Shown here in pieces: positions 25,855-39,735 of a stretch of DNA of 64,000 nucleotides (the first letter of the stretch is position 1; each line of letters begins with the position of its first letter). The notes beneath the pieces are model-generated. The model was not told the origin of the DNA. It was given only the letters and a program-made list of their open reading frames with translations, and made no database searches. Location of the stretch: NCBI RefSeq assembly GCF_021018895.1, contig NC_079383.1, forward strand, positions 19,548,353 to 19,612,352. The letters run 5' to 3'. The stretch is from Seriola aureovittata. Taxonomy: Eukaryota > Chordata > Actinopteri > Carangiformes > Carangidae. Position numbers and translations under genes: made by a program.

Positions 25855-26170
25855 GTGAACACAGTGGAACATTTAGCAGCTAAAGAACCAGATATTTCCC
25901 CCGGCAGTTGGTGGAGACTAAAAACGGAGCTAAAAGTGAGTGAATATTACGAATATAAAATTTGCCTGGTGGCCAGAAATACAACTCCAAATAAATGATA
26001 ATGGAGCAGGAGGTGGTGATTGTTGCTTGACAAGAACTTTGGCCATTGTTGCGTTTACAAGAGAAGAGGTTATAATATGCCCTCTGAGCAGCGCTATATC
26101 TTCGATGCTACAGTGAGTTCCTATCTGAAAGTGACCAGATGAGCTAGCTGGCTAGCGTGCTGACTTCAGT
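25855..26170 (+). repeat. Dispersed repeat containing a GCTAGCTGGCTAGC block
   Basis: It contains gtggaacatttagcagctaa, agatatttccc and gaggttataatatgccctct, and ends near gctagctggctagcgtgctg. Its last ~120 bp match the reverse complement of 46,541-46,645, so this is a repeat present at least twice in the window. Confidence 0.65.
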
Positions 26171-26199
26171 ATAAGAACATATACAAGTACAATATGCAT

Positions 26200-29100
26200 A
26201 TCGTACTGTACACTGGGGGCTGCAAGGATAAAACCAAAACTTTACTTTTGTCCCATTATTCCATCATGCCATAGGATTAATGTGGTGTCTATACGATGTA
26301 CATGTGAACAAAAAGCCACCATTAATTAGTCCATGTGGGAGATCATTGATCTGTGCATCAGAGGCTTATGTGGGATCTCTATCAATACCATGGATCATGG
26401 AGGAAACAATGCCGATACACATCTGAATGCCAATTAAGCTTTTGTCTCTACACTGTGATGCTCTACTAGTTTCATGTGCACAACAAAAAGTGAAATCTGT
26501 CATGATCGTCATTAATTATGTTTTTTCTCATGAATTATTCATCTATTTATCTGTCATTAATGATCCTATTTGTGTAGAGATTGAGCTGCCCTCGCCTTGC
26601 TCTAAATGGATTGTTCTTATTCGACTACTCGGTCTCATTTCTTTTGATTTGTTTTAAATTGGCAGAAAAAAGCCACAATCTACACACCCCTTGATTACTA
26701 ATGGCAGGAGCGGTCTAAATATAGAAATCCCAACTATAACAGGGTAAAGTTGGTTTCCCACAGAAGAGCAGTTTTCAGGAAAAAAAAAAGAAAGAAAAGA
26801 AGAACATTTACAACAGTGCCTTTGAACTTTATGCCGATGAATTCTTTTCAAGTCTTTTTTTAAAGCCGTGGTGCACCCCACTTCTTGTGGGTCTTTGATA
26901 TGTGTCTCTTTGACTCTCAGAAGGTGTCAAGCACAGAGAGATCACATTTGTTTACTGTGGGCCACAGTAACATAAAAAAAAACAGGGGCTCGAGCTCTAC
27001 ATGCTTTATTGTCACTCTCCCTGTGGAGAAAAAAAAACAACAAAAAAAAACGTGGACATCAAAACGCATCCGTGTTCTTTTTCAACGCTGATCTTCAGGT
27101 CTAACGTGGAAGCTTGTTTACTGCGTCGTGCGTAATGTGATTTAGAGGTATGTTTGGCACGGATGGCAAAAAATCCCACCTAATCGCGTTTCATAAATGT
27201 CAGGAAAATTTGCAAGACAGGGCCTCTGTGACCGAGAGACTGCGGAGAAAAGGCTCAGCGGGGGGGGCTCAGAAAGAAACACTGATCATGCACCACGAAA
27301 AGGTTACACGTTTTACAGGGATTGTTGCTTTTCCCCAATCTGACATTTTGTTCTGATGCTGATGAATTTAATGTGAGTGATGCGATAATGTCAAGGATCT
27401 TCTTCTCTCGCTGAAGACACTGGAGTGGCATTCAACGCTCCTGCCTTCTAATCCATTCAGTATCAAAGGGGATTCGCCTCCCACGCGTATACATTTAGAT
27501 GCCCCAAACATAGTCGTGAACGCACACAAAGACATACAGTGCAGCTGACAGAGGAAGCAACACCATCCTTTGACTTGAATACCATCTGTAACCTCCTGAA
27601 TTTGGATGGCACCTCATTGCACAGTTCTGGCAACAATTTTAAGATTCCCCTTTTCCCTGTTTCTTATTTCCCCTGAGGGCTTTCACCTCTCATGATACTC
27701 CCCAGGTGCCTCCCTAGTGAATGGATGAAAGCTTTTACCTCTATCCCCAAAGGAGCATTCCTGACAAAAATCTATCCAAAGCCAACCTTTGTACTTACAA
27801 CCAGAGCACAGAGAGTGCAGGTTTTGAAACAAAAACACAGCTCCTCAGTGCTCAATTTGTCTTGAGGTGTGTTGTTGATGAGGCTACAATGCTCAAAACA
27901 GGGATATACCTATTGACTGTTACCACTGTGGAACTTTTTTTTGTGGCTATATCCATTAGAGTAAAAGTATTAGAAGTAGTCCCTCAGGTGTTAGAGAAAC
28001 AAAGAACATGAACGCTTAAGGATCTCTAAAACTAAGCACCAAGAAGCCACATTAGCCTAAAATCAGCTTGACATGGGAAGTATATCACTTCATGATTCGA
28101 GTTCCTGCTGAGAAGCCAAACTCCTGTGAGATTACATTGTTTCACCTCTGAAGCCAGTTCCTATGCATCCTCATTAAGCTCAGAAACCCTAAGGCGTCAG
28201 CTTTTGACCAATAAGCTTCAATCAAGTACCTCAGGGTTATGAGGGTTTTATCTCACAGGCACCTTGATGGTACAGCGGCACAAATATGAAGGAACTGAGA
28301 AACATACAGATTTTCTTGCTTTCCTGAACCTCATTGTCCACATGGGTCTGTTGTCAGAGTAGTACAAAGGTTGGAGGGAAGCTGCTTTTGTCTGCTGTCA
28401 TTATCATCGTAAACTGCACATGTGCTGTGCAAGAATGGGAAGTTACAGGAACTGTAACTATAGGAGGCAAATGGTCAATTGCAACTCTGTTGAAATTGTA
28501 AATTTATTGTTCTTGAACCAAGTGCAGGATCATAATTGATCTATAATCCAGTGTTAATCATTATTTAATCAGTAAAGAGGTCTATTGTAGTATTAAAATG
28601 CCTTCATACTACATGTCAAGAATAATGGTAATGTGCAGCAGAGAGCTCATGTACCTAATAATATATGGCATTTGCATGAATATTTTAAGTTTTTGTTGCA
28701 TTTTCATTATTATCATTATTTCTGATTTGATCAAAAAATATACTGTAGCTGTAATTAAAAGAGATTGTTATGAAAAACAATCCAGATTGATAAAAGAAAG
28801 GTTTTTAGAGATTCACCTCAATGCTGTGGGTTCTGTTAATGTGTGATACATTACATTAAATGTTTTTTTTTTTAAGCCACAGTAGTGTTGGCTCCAGGGA
28901 TAACAGTGTCTGTCAGTCTGATTATGTGAAACACTGCATCTTGACATGGTTTTTGATTTGGTTAAAACATTCATGGTCCCCAGAGGATGATGCAACCCCC
29001 TTGACTTTTATTTTGACACCAACAACGAAGAATTAACCACAAAAACTTTTTGCATAACCATATCCACTGAACGAATGAGTTTAACAATGCATTTAAGGGC

Positions 29101-31500
29101 AGTCAGAGTACTCCTTAATGAATTTAAGCAGCCGGTTTGGGATTTTAAACTGCCAAAGTTCTCGTCATAAGCTCTCTCACACTTGATATTTCTGGGCTGA
29201 GTGTCCCCAGTGAAACATGAAAACTGCTTTATGAATGAATAATGCACAAAAAACCTTAAGAGCAAATGGCTTTCCACACGGAGCCGGCGCACATGGGAAA
29301 ACAAGGAGCTCGGAGAATAGATTGAAACATGCTTCTTTATATTTAGCCACTTGTAAGATGAAGCTCATTACCATTAATAGCCTCAAAATAGGCTAACAAT
29401 TCGCCCCTGTTAGCCTGCCATTTGAATTACATTGAGACGACTGAACCTCTGTCAGTGTAATTGATGTTCCTCACTTGCTGCTGCTCAAGGTGAATAATGG
29501 CAATCTTCCTTCTCGCTGCTGTTTCTCTCTTTCCTGTAATGGCTCCTCTGAGAGCCATAATGGCATCTGAGACGGGCTGACGACTGCTAATACTCTCATC
29601 TGTGTGTTACTCAAGAAAACTGAAATAACATTTTAGTTGTTGTGTGGTGATATGCTACCTAAGCAAGATCCCTACACAAATACTACTCATAACACAGGTT
29701 AGATAATGGACATAATCTTTAAAATGTTGGGTTTGATGAACTGAAAGGTCTGTCAGCTGCTCTAATTATCCTTTCCAAGCACCTTGTGCACTCTGCATGC
29801 TTTTTTTCCCCACCTTGGATTGGCTATTTGGCAGCACAGTCATCCAGAGAGAGGATGGATGATCCAAATAGTTCTGCCGTATTTTCTTCAAGAGGTCTAA
29901 CCTGTGCTCAGAGGACCCCACCCCCGCCAGGAATAACGTCTGTTGGAAGGTAGACACGTTTGAAGTGTAAATATCCCACAGGTCAAAGACTGCAACTGAG
30001 AAGTCAGATAACAGTATATTTTTATCCATGCAAAACAACTTTGATTTATTTCACACACTTTATTCTTCCCAGACTGCAGACAATGTTAGGGATCTGCCAG
30101 AGTTGGATATGAGTAATTTTTTCTTATTTTTATGGTGTGGGATTGAAGCTATATTAAGAGCAGTCAGCCCCAAGTTTGCTTGGTAAACAAAAGTGAAAAA
30201 GAAGGTCTGGAAGTTGCAGAGGTTTGTATATAAAACAGAACAGATTTGGAACCAAAGTGAACAAAAAATGGCTTGAAAGTGATTTCTATAATTAGCAACT
30301 CAATTGTGAGCATTGGGAATGCTTACCCTAATGCTGAATTAGCCAAATGGTGTACTAAATGGTCAAAGGCTAACTACTCTGAGTGCATGGTCTTTCATTT
30401 TTAAGCAACGCATCACGGTCGTTTTCTATGATCTTTCTAGTCTCTCAAGTGAGCCGGTGAAGCCAGGAAACTCGTTGTGAAGCCAATCTGCAGAGACATG
30501 ACTCATTTAGGTATTCATTAGAAGCGCTCCCATTGAGCCAAAAACCACACTCATTTGGTAGAGGCTGGCTAAAGTAAATGTTTGAGGCTAAATATCTAAA
30601 GGATATATCCAGCTACTTTAATTCTGGGTGATTTCCTAGTTTCAGACACCACGACTGCTAATTTTGTTTATTTTCGCACTTAATATGCTGTTGAGCCTTA
30701 CCCATCCCACACCCAGGCCAACTGATCAAAATATGTCTTTTCAACATAAATGCACATGGCCATTGTATGTATCTTCGAATAAATATGTAGAGTTCAATCA
30801 TAACTTCTGAGAAATAGTTACAAAAAAAGTTATTAGAGCCCTCTGACTTGTTTGTTGGCGTTGTTCAAACATTTTTTTGTTTACTTTGCTGCCTTTCTTC
30901 TGCAGCCTTTTTATCATATAAGAGGAAACAGGGAAACTGAATTCCTTTGTTTGAGCTCAAGAGCCTCTTTATATATTTGCACATTGGAACTCCCACATCT
31001 AAAATCACGTATTTCTGAATTCAAATGTAACCTTGATTGAAAAAAATATTATTCACGTCTAATGGCTGTGACCAGCTGTGGCAGAATAGTCTGACATTCT
31101 TATAGAGCCACAAAACTCTGCAGGGAGTTTGATGGATGGGTCAACAAGAGACTGCTGTTTGTCTCCAGTTTCCAAATGATTGTCAGGCCCTGATTTTCTC
31201 CTCACCTTAACCTGAAAACATCCTCCAAATTACGACAAAATATGTCAATTTGTCCACGCTGTCTAGAATGACACATAGAGGCGTTCTCTGATCTTACAGC
31301 AGGACATCTGCAGGACAGCATAATATATCTGTTCCTCTCAAAGCTGAAAGATGAATACATTTCATGTTGGGACAATCCTGTGATTGAGGTTGTTTAGGCA
31401 CAGAAAAGACTTGGTTATGTGTAGGGAAATGCAGTTTGGGTTAAACACCTTGTGAAGCTCAGGGTGTCTTCGTCGTCATGGTGAGAATACCTATATTGGA
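26200..31500. other. No gene seen
   Basis: No splice-supported exon or clear repeat is visible. Several A-rich and T-rich runs are present. Confidence 0.5.
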
Positions 31501-31639
31501 GGTTGCTGCTCATTGTGGGAACTGTTGGGTTTTTCTTCATAATATAAAGTCTTGACCTTACATTGTAAAATGCCTTGAGATAACGTTTGTTATGATTGGG
31601 CTGGATACATATAAAATAGAATTGAATTGAATTGAATAG
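31501..31639 (+). mobile_element. 3' tail of an L2-clade LINE (or a SINE sharing that tail)
   Basis: The sequence contains gctgctcattgtgggaact, gttgggttttt, a central tgccttgagata block and an end in tandem ATTGA repeats (gaattgaattgaattga). This is the characteristic 3' end of fish L2-type retrotransposons. No reverse transcriptase remains, so it is a 5'-truncated copy. Confidence 0.75.
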
Positions 31640-32014
31640 ACTAATAATTACATGTTTAAGGTTATGATACGATCATGGTCAAGCTTTAAAAAAAAACATA
31701 GATATCTTGTGTCTTTTGTTGATCGCACTTCTGTGCCTGTGTCGAGACTTTGACACCGGATTCTCAACCATACACTAGACTGGATATGCACAAATATCCA
31801 AAATTGAGGAGCAGTGCTGCCTAGCTGCCTGGAGCCCGATAAAACTCAACAGTGAAATAAGTTAGGAAATGAGGATCAATTTGAAAATATCTGAAAAAGT
31901 CATTCAAGGCTGACAATGAGGCATTGAAAACCCAAAGAACAGATTTATGATTGCAACACCATGCAATAGTTACGTTTCAGAAAGTGTACAGTAAGAAGTA
32001 CACTGTGTCCTCTC

Positions 32015-32044
32015 GGTATAAACCAGGATGCCCTGGTTTATACC
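32015..32044. other. Perfect hairpin, 13-bp stem and 4-nt loop
   Basis: ggtataaaccagg (32,015-32,027), loop atgc, then its exact reverse complement (32,032-32,044). A second short inverted pair, agtgtac/gtacact (31,983-31,989 and 31,998-32,004), lies immediately to the left. Confidence 0.85.
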
Positions 32045-32265
32045 TTCATTCTTACGTTGTCTGCCCTCTTATAAAAGCAGCTTTGGTGTTCCAAGTACAT
32101 AACATTTTCTTTGGGGCTTTTGTGGCCGTGTTCCCGTTTCCTAACCCTTCAGCTAAACATCATAATGGAGCCAACAATCCCAAAGAATATAAAGTGTGAC
32201 CTACATTGAAGAGATGGCAAGTGAGTCGCCAGGTCCCCTGAGGTGTAGCCTATGTGCTGGTCATA

Positions 32266-32294
32266 CCCCCCCCCCCCCCCCCCCCCCCCCCCCC
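32266..32294. repeat. Poly(C)29 homopolymer
   Basis: There are 29 consecutive C residues between tcata and atgcatt. The length may be affected by sequencing or assembly. Confidence 0.9.
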
Positions 32295-33065
32295 ATGCAT
32301 TACGCATTGAACCACCTCTTTCCTAAATTACCTGTGAAGAGCACTCAAGACGTAAAAGCCCTCCAATCTCCAAGAAGCATTATTTATCAAATAATTATGG
32401 ATTTGGTGTATACTCATGTTTCAATGCACATCAAAGCTGGGAAATACAATATTTTGCACAAGCTTTCTCTGCATTTGTGTGGGTGTATGAACCACTGACT
32501 GACTGACTCTTCCCCTAACGCTTCTTGCAGACATGTTACAGCATTATTATTGATAACAGATAAGCAGACCACATAGTACTATGATTCTATGCAAACTCTA
32601 AGATAGTCTGTTTATATTTTTGCACTTTTGGCAGCCATAACAGTAAAGCAAAGTTAATTTCCAGACACTTTACCAAGGGTGGACAATTACTTCAATGGTG
32701 AACAATACTGCAACCCATACGGTCTTATAACCTTTGGATTAGTTTTACAGCCATTGGCTTTAAGTGGGCTAACCTTAACAGTATTCCAATTAAAACGAAA
32801 AGTACTGGGGCCAATGGGGAGGGAGTTTTGTGGAGCAGCTGGCAAAAAAATAAAAATAAAAATAAAAAAATAAAAAATAGAAGGAACTTTCACGGGCACA
32901 AAATGATGATGTGGAAACAGCGCACAGGCCATTTGCATTTGAGGTAAAGCGTTAACCTGTATCCGCTTTTACCTTACATAGTATTATTATTATTGCCATG
33001 TACAAATCCTTGGAACTTCAACCTCGGTGCTTCCAGTGTCGTATTTGAAGATTATTCAGTTTGGT

Positions 33066-33170
33066 GAGTCACTGTAGCCCAGGTGGTAAAGCAGGTCGGC
33101 CATTATATGCAGCGATGGTGGATCAGTAAGTCAGACAAACCAGCAGAGTATCCCAAGGTCTTATCTTTGT
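33066..33170 (+). repeat. SINE-like remnant with a degenerate tRNA A-box
   Basis: gtagcccaggtggtaaagcag resembles the tRNA-derived head common in fish SINE-type repeats (A-box-like TAGCCCAGGTGG). No B box is clear and no tRNA fold can be drawn, so it is not called a tRNA. Confidence 0.35.
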
Positions 33171-33829
33171 AGTAAATGATTCTGCACCTCTCCATTTATG
33201 TACTGCCTTTGGAGTGAACCTTAACCATGTGCAAACATAATAGAATGTGATAACTATTTTGTTTTGCTCACCCAAGAAGGAGGACCTGAAGGCTCCCAGT
33301 TTACATTTGATTACACTTCTTTACAAACAACTTTTCTGCTGTTTACCCTGAAGCATTTTTGGTAAGTTAGGCCTCAACCATTTACCTCTACGTTCAGAAA
33401 CTCACAGTTTATCCATCATGAGTAACTACATCATCTCGTGCTTCTAGAGCTCTGCCACAAGTAGAGGTTTTTTTCTGATAATTTAAATCCTGAAATTCGA
33501 CTTAAGTGTCAGCCAAATTAAAGTAATCTAATATAATGAGGCTTCTTTGCTGCAACATTAATGAGACCTGCATTTCATTACGTGTTCCAGTTGCAGGGCT
33601 CTGGTAATATAAAACATGCTAACTCAATGGCATACCATGCTGGGATACTTAAATTAAATGGGCCCGTTGTTACTGTTACTGGATACACCTGTGCATTTCC
33701 TGCTATGGGCTAAGTCAAAATCACTGCTGTGAAAAGGTGTGCATGTTGGTGAACTGATGTGGTTGACTGGGACACAGTAATGGAACAGAGTTAACAATAA
33801 TGTTATTAGTTACACCCCTGGAAGGATTA

Positions 33830-34265
33830 CTGCACGGGCCTAATGGGCACAGACCCAGGGGCCCTAAAGGTTTAGGGGGCCCTTGGGCCAGAGCCTCTTA
33901 TAAACTTGGAGCAACTGTTAGCATTTCTTGTTGGCAAGTGAATCAAAGGACTACAGAAAGATGCAAAATAACTACAGCGAGACACAAAAGAAGAAACAAA
34001 TACAGAAAAAAAATGTCAAATCACCACAAAGAGATGCAAAACGGCCACAAAGTATTTTTTTCATGAGACAAAAAATCTCAAATTGACCACAAAAAGATTC
34101 AAAACAACCACAAAGAGACTCAAAATCACCACAAAGAGACACAAAATGACTACAAACAATGCTCCTGCTTTCAGTTTGAGTGTCTTGCTCCTATATGTAG
34201 GTTTGGGAGGCCTATGACATGTATGTGCCCAGGGGGCCATTGTCTCATAATTGGTCCAAGGTTAG
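33830..34265 (+). repeat. GGCCC-rich element around a ~21-bp degenerate minisatellite
   Basis: The outer blocks (acccaggggccctaaagg on the left, cccagggggccattgtc on the right) flank repeats of the form accacaaagagacacaaaat at about 33,950-34,160. A related GGCCC block occurs at 52,350-52,395. The open frame through it is a by-product of the repeat. Confidence 0.55.
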
Positions 34266-37200
34266 ACCCGTGTTTTTTCTATAAGTCAAAATGTCTTTCT
34301 TGAGTGTGTTTCGACCTACAATAGCAGTATATTGCCTTGGGTAGTTTCAGTCTCCATCATAGCTGTTAGAGGTAGAAATAATAGTCAGAATTGCAGGAAG
34401 CAGAGGCTACATTGCTGATCAAATTTGTTTAGTCCTCTCAATAGCAAAGTCTTCTATATCTATAGAGGAAACAAAGAAATCACAAAAGCTTTGGAAACAT
34501 TATCACAGAGCAATAATCTGATGGTAAGAACAGTCTCAGCATGGTGTGCAGTGAATTAGCAGATACTGGGCTCATACTTCATAGAGCAGCAGTTTGTGGC
34601 ATCTTCAGCGCAGCTTGAAAAGAGCTGAATTTACATTTAAGAGAAAATGTCTGTGCAGCTTCTGGTTTAGTTTATATTTATCCAAACACACGATAGACCT
34701 TGATTTAAATTTCAGACACCGATATGTAGCTTGTACATTGTAAATCATCACCATCAGTAAAGTAGTAAACAGTATTTTCTAGATAGATTAAGTCAATTCA
34801 CAGCTCTCACTGCTGGAATTCAGTTTACAACACATTAACGTATCTTAGTCCGTTATCAATAAGCTCTTTCCTCTGAGATATATGAGATGCAGTATGAAAA
34901 TGTGAGGCATAGTCATCGTCACTGAAGGCTTGTTTTGGTTACACTCCACATTCCTCAGATTAGTATTTCATCCATTGCCTGGGGCTGTGTAGACATTTTT
35001 TTCCCATAATGTTGCACAATAGATTGTAAAACCTCAAACAGATGTGTGACAGCTGGTGGCATCATCCAGTTTAGTGGTTCCAGCGAAGCAGATGCCTTTT
35101 TCAATCTAATTTAAGATAGCTGGAGTTTACAGCTCTCTGCTGAGGTTTATTCAACTCAGATAAATTGAATATTTCCTCACCTCCACTGTGAAATCTCCTG
35201 GGTTAGTGATGGTAAAGGATGCATATATTGGTGTTGTACTGAAGTCGGCAACCCATAAAATGAAGTTATTCACTAAGTAAATAGCATGTAAGTGACTATA
35301 TTGTCTTACTCCTTCCCTGCAGAATAAGTGGCCACCTGGAAATCACATTGACTGTGATCTAGTCATTATTAAGGAAAATGGTAAGTTGACATTGTGAAGT
35401 ATTTATGGCATGACAGAGAGAGTTGCATACATAGAATGTATTGTTATAAAACAACAAATAACACCAATTTAAACCCAAAATAGAGCTTTTATCTGTCTAC
35501 ATTACAAATCACTGAGAGCGCTTACATGTACATGTATTAGTGACTATAAAGAAAATTGTTTACTTGAGCTCAGACAGCTGTGGCTGGTGTTCAAGGAACT
35601 TGACTATTTCAGACAGCAAGCCTGTTCACTCCATGAAGGTCAAAGTTCAAGGCCTACAAGCATACAAGTCACAAAGGTGTGAGGCAATACTTGTTCTTGA
35701 TGTAAGTATGCCACATGTTAATCTGGATGTATGTGTTTGCATCAGAACACAGAAATCTCCAGATGAACTGCAGCTGTAACGAACCTGCTGTTAATGCCGC
35801 TGCTGTACCCTCAGCTCTGAGCCCGAGGCAGCATACGTCATTTCAAACAAAAAGAGGAAACCCATAAAAGCCGAAGATAATTGTGGTCTCAGTAATTAAA
35901 TGGCTTCAGCTTGATGTATTGGAAAAAGCTCAGCTTTTATACCACCAGGCCCCAGTCCTTCACTAATCCATAGCACAGGAAATGCAAATGTCGCTTCCTG
36001 TCTTGCTGCTGCAGTGGAGAATTGAACGCTGCGGTGGAAACTTTAGCTAGGAGAGCAGCAATTACATTACTCACATTATTGTAAACTGATCATGTGTGGA
36101 AAAAAAATAATGTGGGAGGGGAGTTCAGCAGGGGAGCAGACCAAAGTTTCAGAGTTCAATTTGATGTGTTTCATTTTCTCCTCTCTGAAAAGGAGCCATG
36201 ACTGCTGGATCCATTTCATCTGCTTTTATATAAGAGGGCAGGCCAGACTTCTTTATGATAATAGTGATGGCTTCATTGGCACATCCTTCTTCATAAACCT
36301 GTTATAGGGAAACTCCAAGGCTATTTATAATGCCTCTTACTACAAAGCGTTGTGCTTTTCACTGTACCTCACTATAGTTTCAGCTGAAGGTTTTGTGGTT
36401 CTGGAAACTGCCTTTAAAAACAAAATTAGCTGGATGATTACATTCTCTTATGTGTTTTTAAGTCCTAACTGCAAACCTTAATATGACTGCCTTTTCAGCT
36501 GTTTATAGATGTTTTTAATCATCTCAGTGCCATGGGATGGTGAGGTTGTTTGATGTGTAAAATTTAACCATACCGTGACCATAGAGGAAGCTGATCAAAA
36601 ACTTTCATATCAATATTGTCTCTAATTGTCATTTGTAATGGTTTTGGAAGGCACAGACTTAACAGTACCATCCTAACTATGGGGGCACAAATCAGCACAC
36701 AATTTGAAGACAGATAAACGACTGCTTTATTGTTTTACTTGTTGGACAGTTACCTGTGCATCTAATAATAAATAAATAAATAAAATAAAAAAAATAAATA
36801 TGAATTTTGCTACTAAATATACTCTTTCCCATGAATATCTGAAATCAGTGTAGCCAAAATAACATCATATAACACAGTTTTATCATGAATCCTTGCGTTT
36901 TATTTTTGTAAAAATGTTAAATAGGCTCAAGGAAAAGTATTTTAGACTCCCAACCACTGCATTGCTGTTACAGCCACAATGGAATTCCACATTTTGAAAA
37001 TTGAAATGTTGGTGGCATCGCTGAGATTTGAAGGCACTGTGATCTCAGAGTGTGGTTTATTCATCTATTAATCAGCCTTCCACTGTGCTGAACCATTGCC
37101 AGATGCAGGCAGGTGCAAGTGTGTGTATGCTGGTTTGAAAAATAGTTCATGAATAGTTTGTTTCATAATTGAACAGAAGTAATTCAAGTGCATATTCTCG

Positions 37201-39322
37201 AGTGCAAACCAGCTCAGCTCCAATCCCAAACATGGCAGGAAAGTGAAGTGCATGTGTGATAAAGTAGGAAATATTTCAGTCAGAAAATGATCGCACTTTT
37301 CCACCCAAGAAAACTTCTCATAAAAAATACAAACTGTCATAATTTGAGTTTTTTCCCCCCAAGCTTCTGATAACATTGAAGTGTCATGTACCAAACTACA
37401 CTAACAGTGTACACAATATGTCTCAAACAACCCATCTGCTTCCTACAATTATCATCATCAGAACAGATCACAGTGATTGCAATAGCAGCAATTTCAACAG
37501 ACTTCACCAATTAGCTTCATTAATTCAAAAAAAAAAAAAAAAATGCCACAAAAAGCAGCCTAAAAAAGTTCAGTATCGTCCTCATTATTTTTGCCACTAA
37601 CAGTATCAAATTAAATAAATAATCATATAAAAACAGTATAGCTGTTTTTTTTTGGTCCTCCAGCGACATTAGCTGCTGGGCTTTCAGCTCTTCATCGACC
37701 AGAAACTTTCCTAATGAATTACACATTAAACACTATAACTGCCATTCAAACAGCCAGCTATTATGCTAATTTATTTCTAACATTTTCGACCCATTTAGCA
37801 TTCACTTTAGGTGAAACTGCTTTGATTGGTCAAATATTGGTTCAAACTGAGATGTGTTGTTTACCACAAGCCTCTGCTGAGCGACTTTGGAGCCCAGTGC
37901 TTTTTTCCCCCCACAGATAATGAGGCCTGTGATTACCATCTTAATAGGCATTAATAAGAAATGAGTGATGGCACAAGGCACATTTGCAAACAGTATACAG
38001 AGAATGGAGTATCAAGGAATTAAGCACACTTGGGAAGGAAGCTATAATCTCATGAAAATTCAGTTAGCCCACTTTAGAAATGGATTATGCACGAGAAATA
38101 AAATTAGCAAAATAGGTTGGAAAACAAGAGCGTATTATAGAATCAGATAGCCGCGCCATTCTGACATTCACTTGTACAGTTTCATAATTGTATAGTCCTC
38201 CATATTTACACATGAAACACCACATGGAGTCCTGTAGCAGTTTAGAATGCAACTCCCTCTTTTGGCAATTTGCTTTTGGAAATATATCAACTGACAAGGC
38301 TTCCATTATTAACTTATCATAATTAACTAATCAAACAAGTCCCATTCAATATTTCATTTAACTGTCTCAAACTGATGCCATCTTTAGGATGAGGACAAAC
38401 TATTTGATGGATTATCCAAACATTATTAAAGAATTTTGATCAAAACTACAAGTGTCATCCTCATGGTGGTATTCAAGGAAAAGTCGGGATCCTCAAAAAG
38501 ATTCTTCCTCTGGGGATTATGAATGTCTGTGGCAAATCATTGAATAAATCAATTGCTTTAGATATTTTCTTCTGGTGAATCTGATCTAATGCAGACAAAC
38601 TCCAACTTTTAAAAACACATATGAGAAGTTCCTTAAACTAACTGCAGCAGGGGGGGGATTTTGCCTGAAATAAGTTGAATAATTGACCAGACATAAAACC
38701 AGAATAATGATAGCGATTCCCTCTGTTTGTCTGCAGCTTCTGTTCCGACAAGCTTTGTGGAGAAATTTCAAACACCTTCGGGGGAGAATATAATTGATCA
38801 GCTTCAGACAGTGTGATCAGTGTGTTCCCTTAAAGCCTCACTTTGTTCTTATTCATTCAAAGGCCTTGAAATTTGGAAATTATTGTCAGTGTAGACAAAG
38901 GCAAAAATATTTTCATACTGCTGTGAATATTTGATTGAACTACCAAAAATACCCATTAGAGTTTTTGAGAAACAAAAATCCTGCAACCAAAATGATGAAA
39001 TTACAGTCAAATGTCTTCAAAGTCAGTCATTGCTTTTGTGTTGATCAATAAATCTGACTCTGTTGAGGCTCTATTAATTCTTATGTTTGCTAATTATGTG
39101 AAATGGAGAGCGGTGAACCCAGGAGTCACCCATCATGCTGGTAGTTTATTATGTTCATCACATTCATATTATAGTCATTTAGTAATTATTAAACAACAGT
39201 GACACTGTCTGTCAGCAAAGTCAGCAATGTAGAAACATATACAAATAGATATATAGACGGCAGGTGTTTTATTAAATATACATAAAGCCTCATACAGAGC
39301 TAAACTTTGTCCCAGCTTGTGT
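34266..39322. other. No gene seen
   Basis: This is AT-rich, with an (AATA)n-like run near 36,760-36,800 and short poly(A) runs. Nothing coding can be supported. Confidence 0.5.
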
Positions 39323-39735
39323 CAGTTTTTTTTGTTGTTGTTGTTTGTTGTGTCTTGTCTCTGTTTTTTTATCTTTATCTCTTTTCTGTTCTCTTGTCTT
39401 TTGTCCATTGTGTCTTGGCTTGTTTGCTGTTATCTTTGTAAGTTTTTCTCTAGCTTCTTGTTTTTTGTCTGTTGGCTCTCGTCTTGTCTTTTGCTTGGTT
39501 TTGTCTTGTCTGCTGCCTTGTCTTTTGTCTCTTGCCCTATCTCTTTTCTTTTTTCTGTTGTCTTATTTCTTGACTTTTGCCTTGTTTTTGTCTGTAGTCT
39601 GTTCTTTTTTGTACAAACAATAAAGTTTTTGTCTCTTGTCTCATGTCTTGCAGGTTGTCTTTTGTCTCCTGCTTTTTGTCTTGTGTTTTGTCTCTTGTCT
39701 GTTGTTTTTGCTTTGTCCTGTCCTGTCTTGTCTTG
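39323..39735 (+). repeat. T/G/C-rich, nearly A-free degenerate TCTTGTC repeat
   Basis: About 410 bp are made of variants of cttgtct, ttttgtct and gtctgttg with very few A residues on the plus strand. Long frames through it (up to 146 codons) encode only hydrophobic low-complexity sequence and are artefacts. Confidence 0.85.

Noticed and set aside
33066..33140. tRNA-like sequence (gtagcccaggtggtaaagc)
   Set aside because: It has only an A-box-like part; no B box and no cloverleaf can be formed, so it is treated as a SINE-type remnant.
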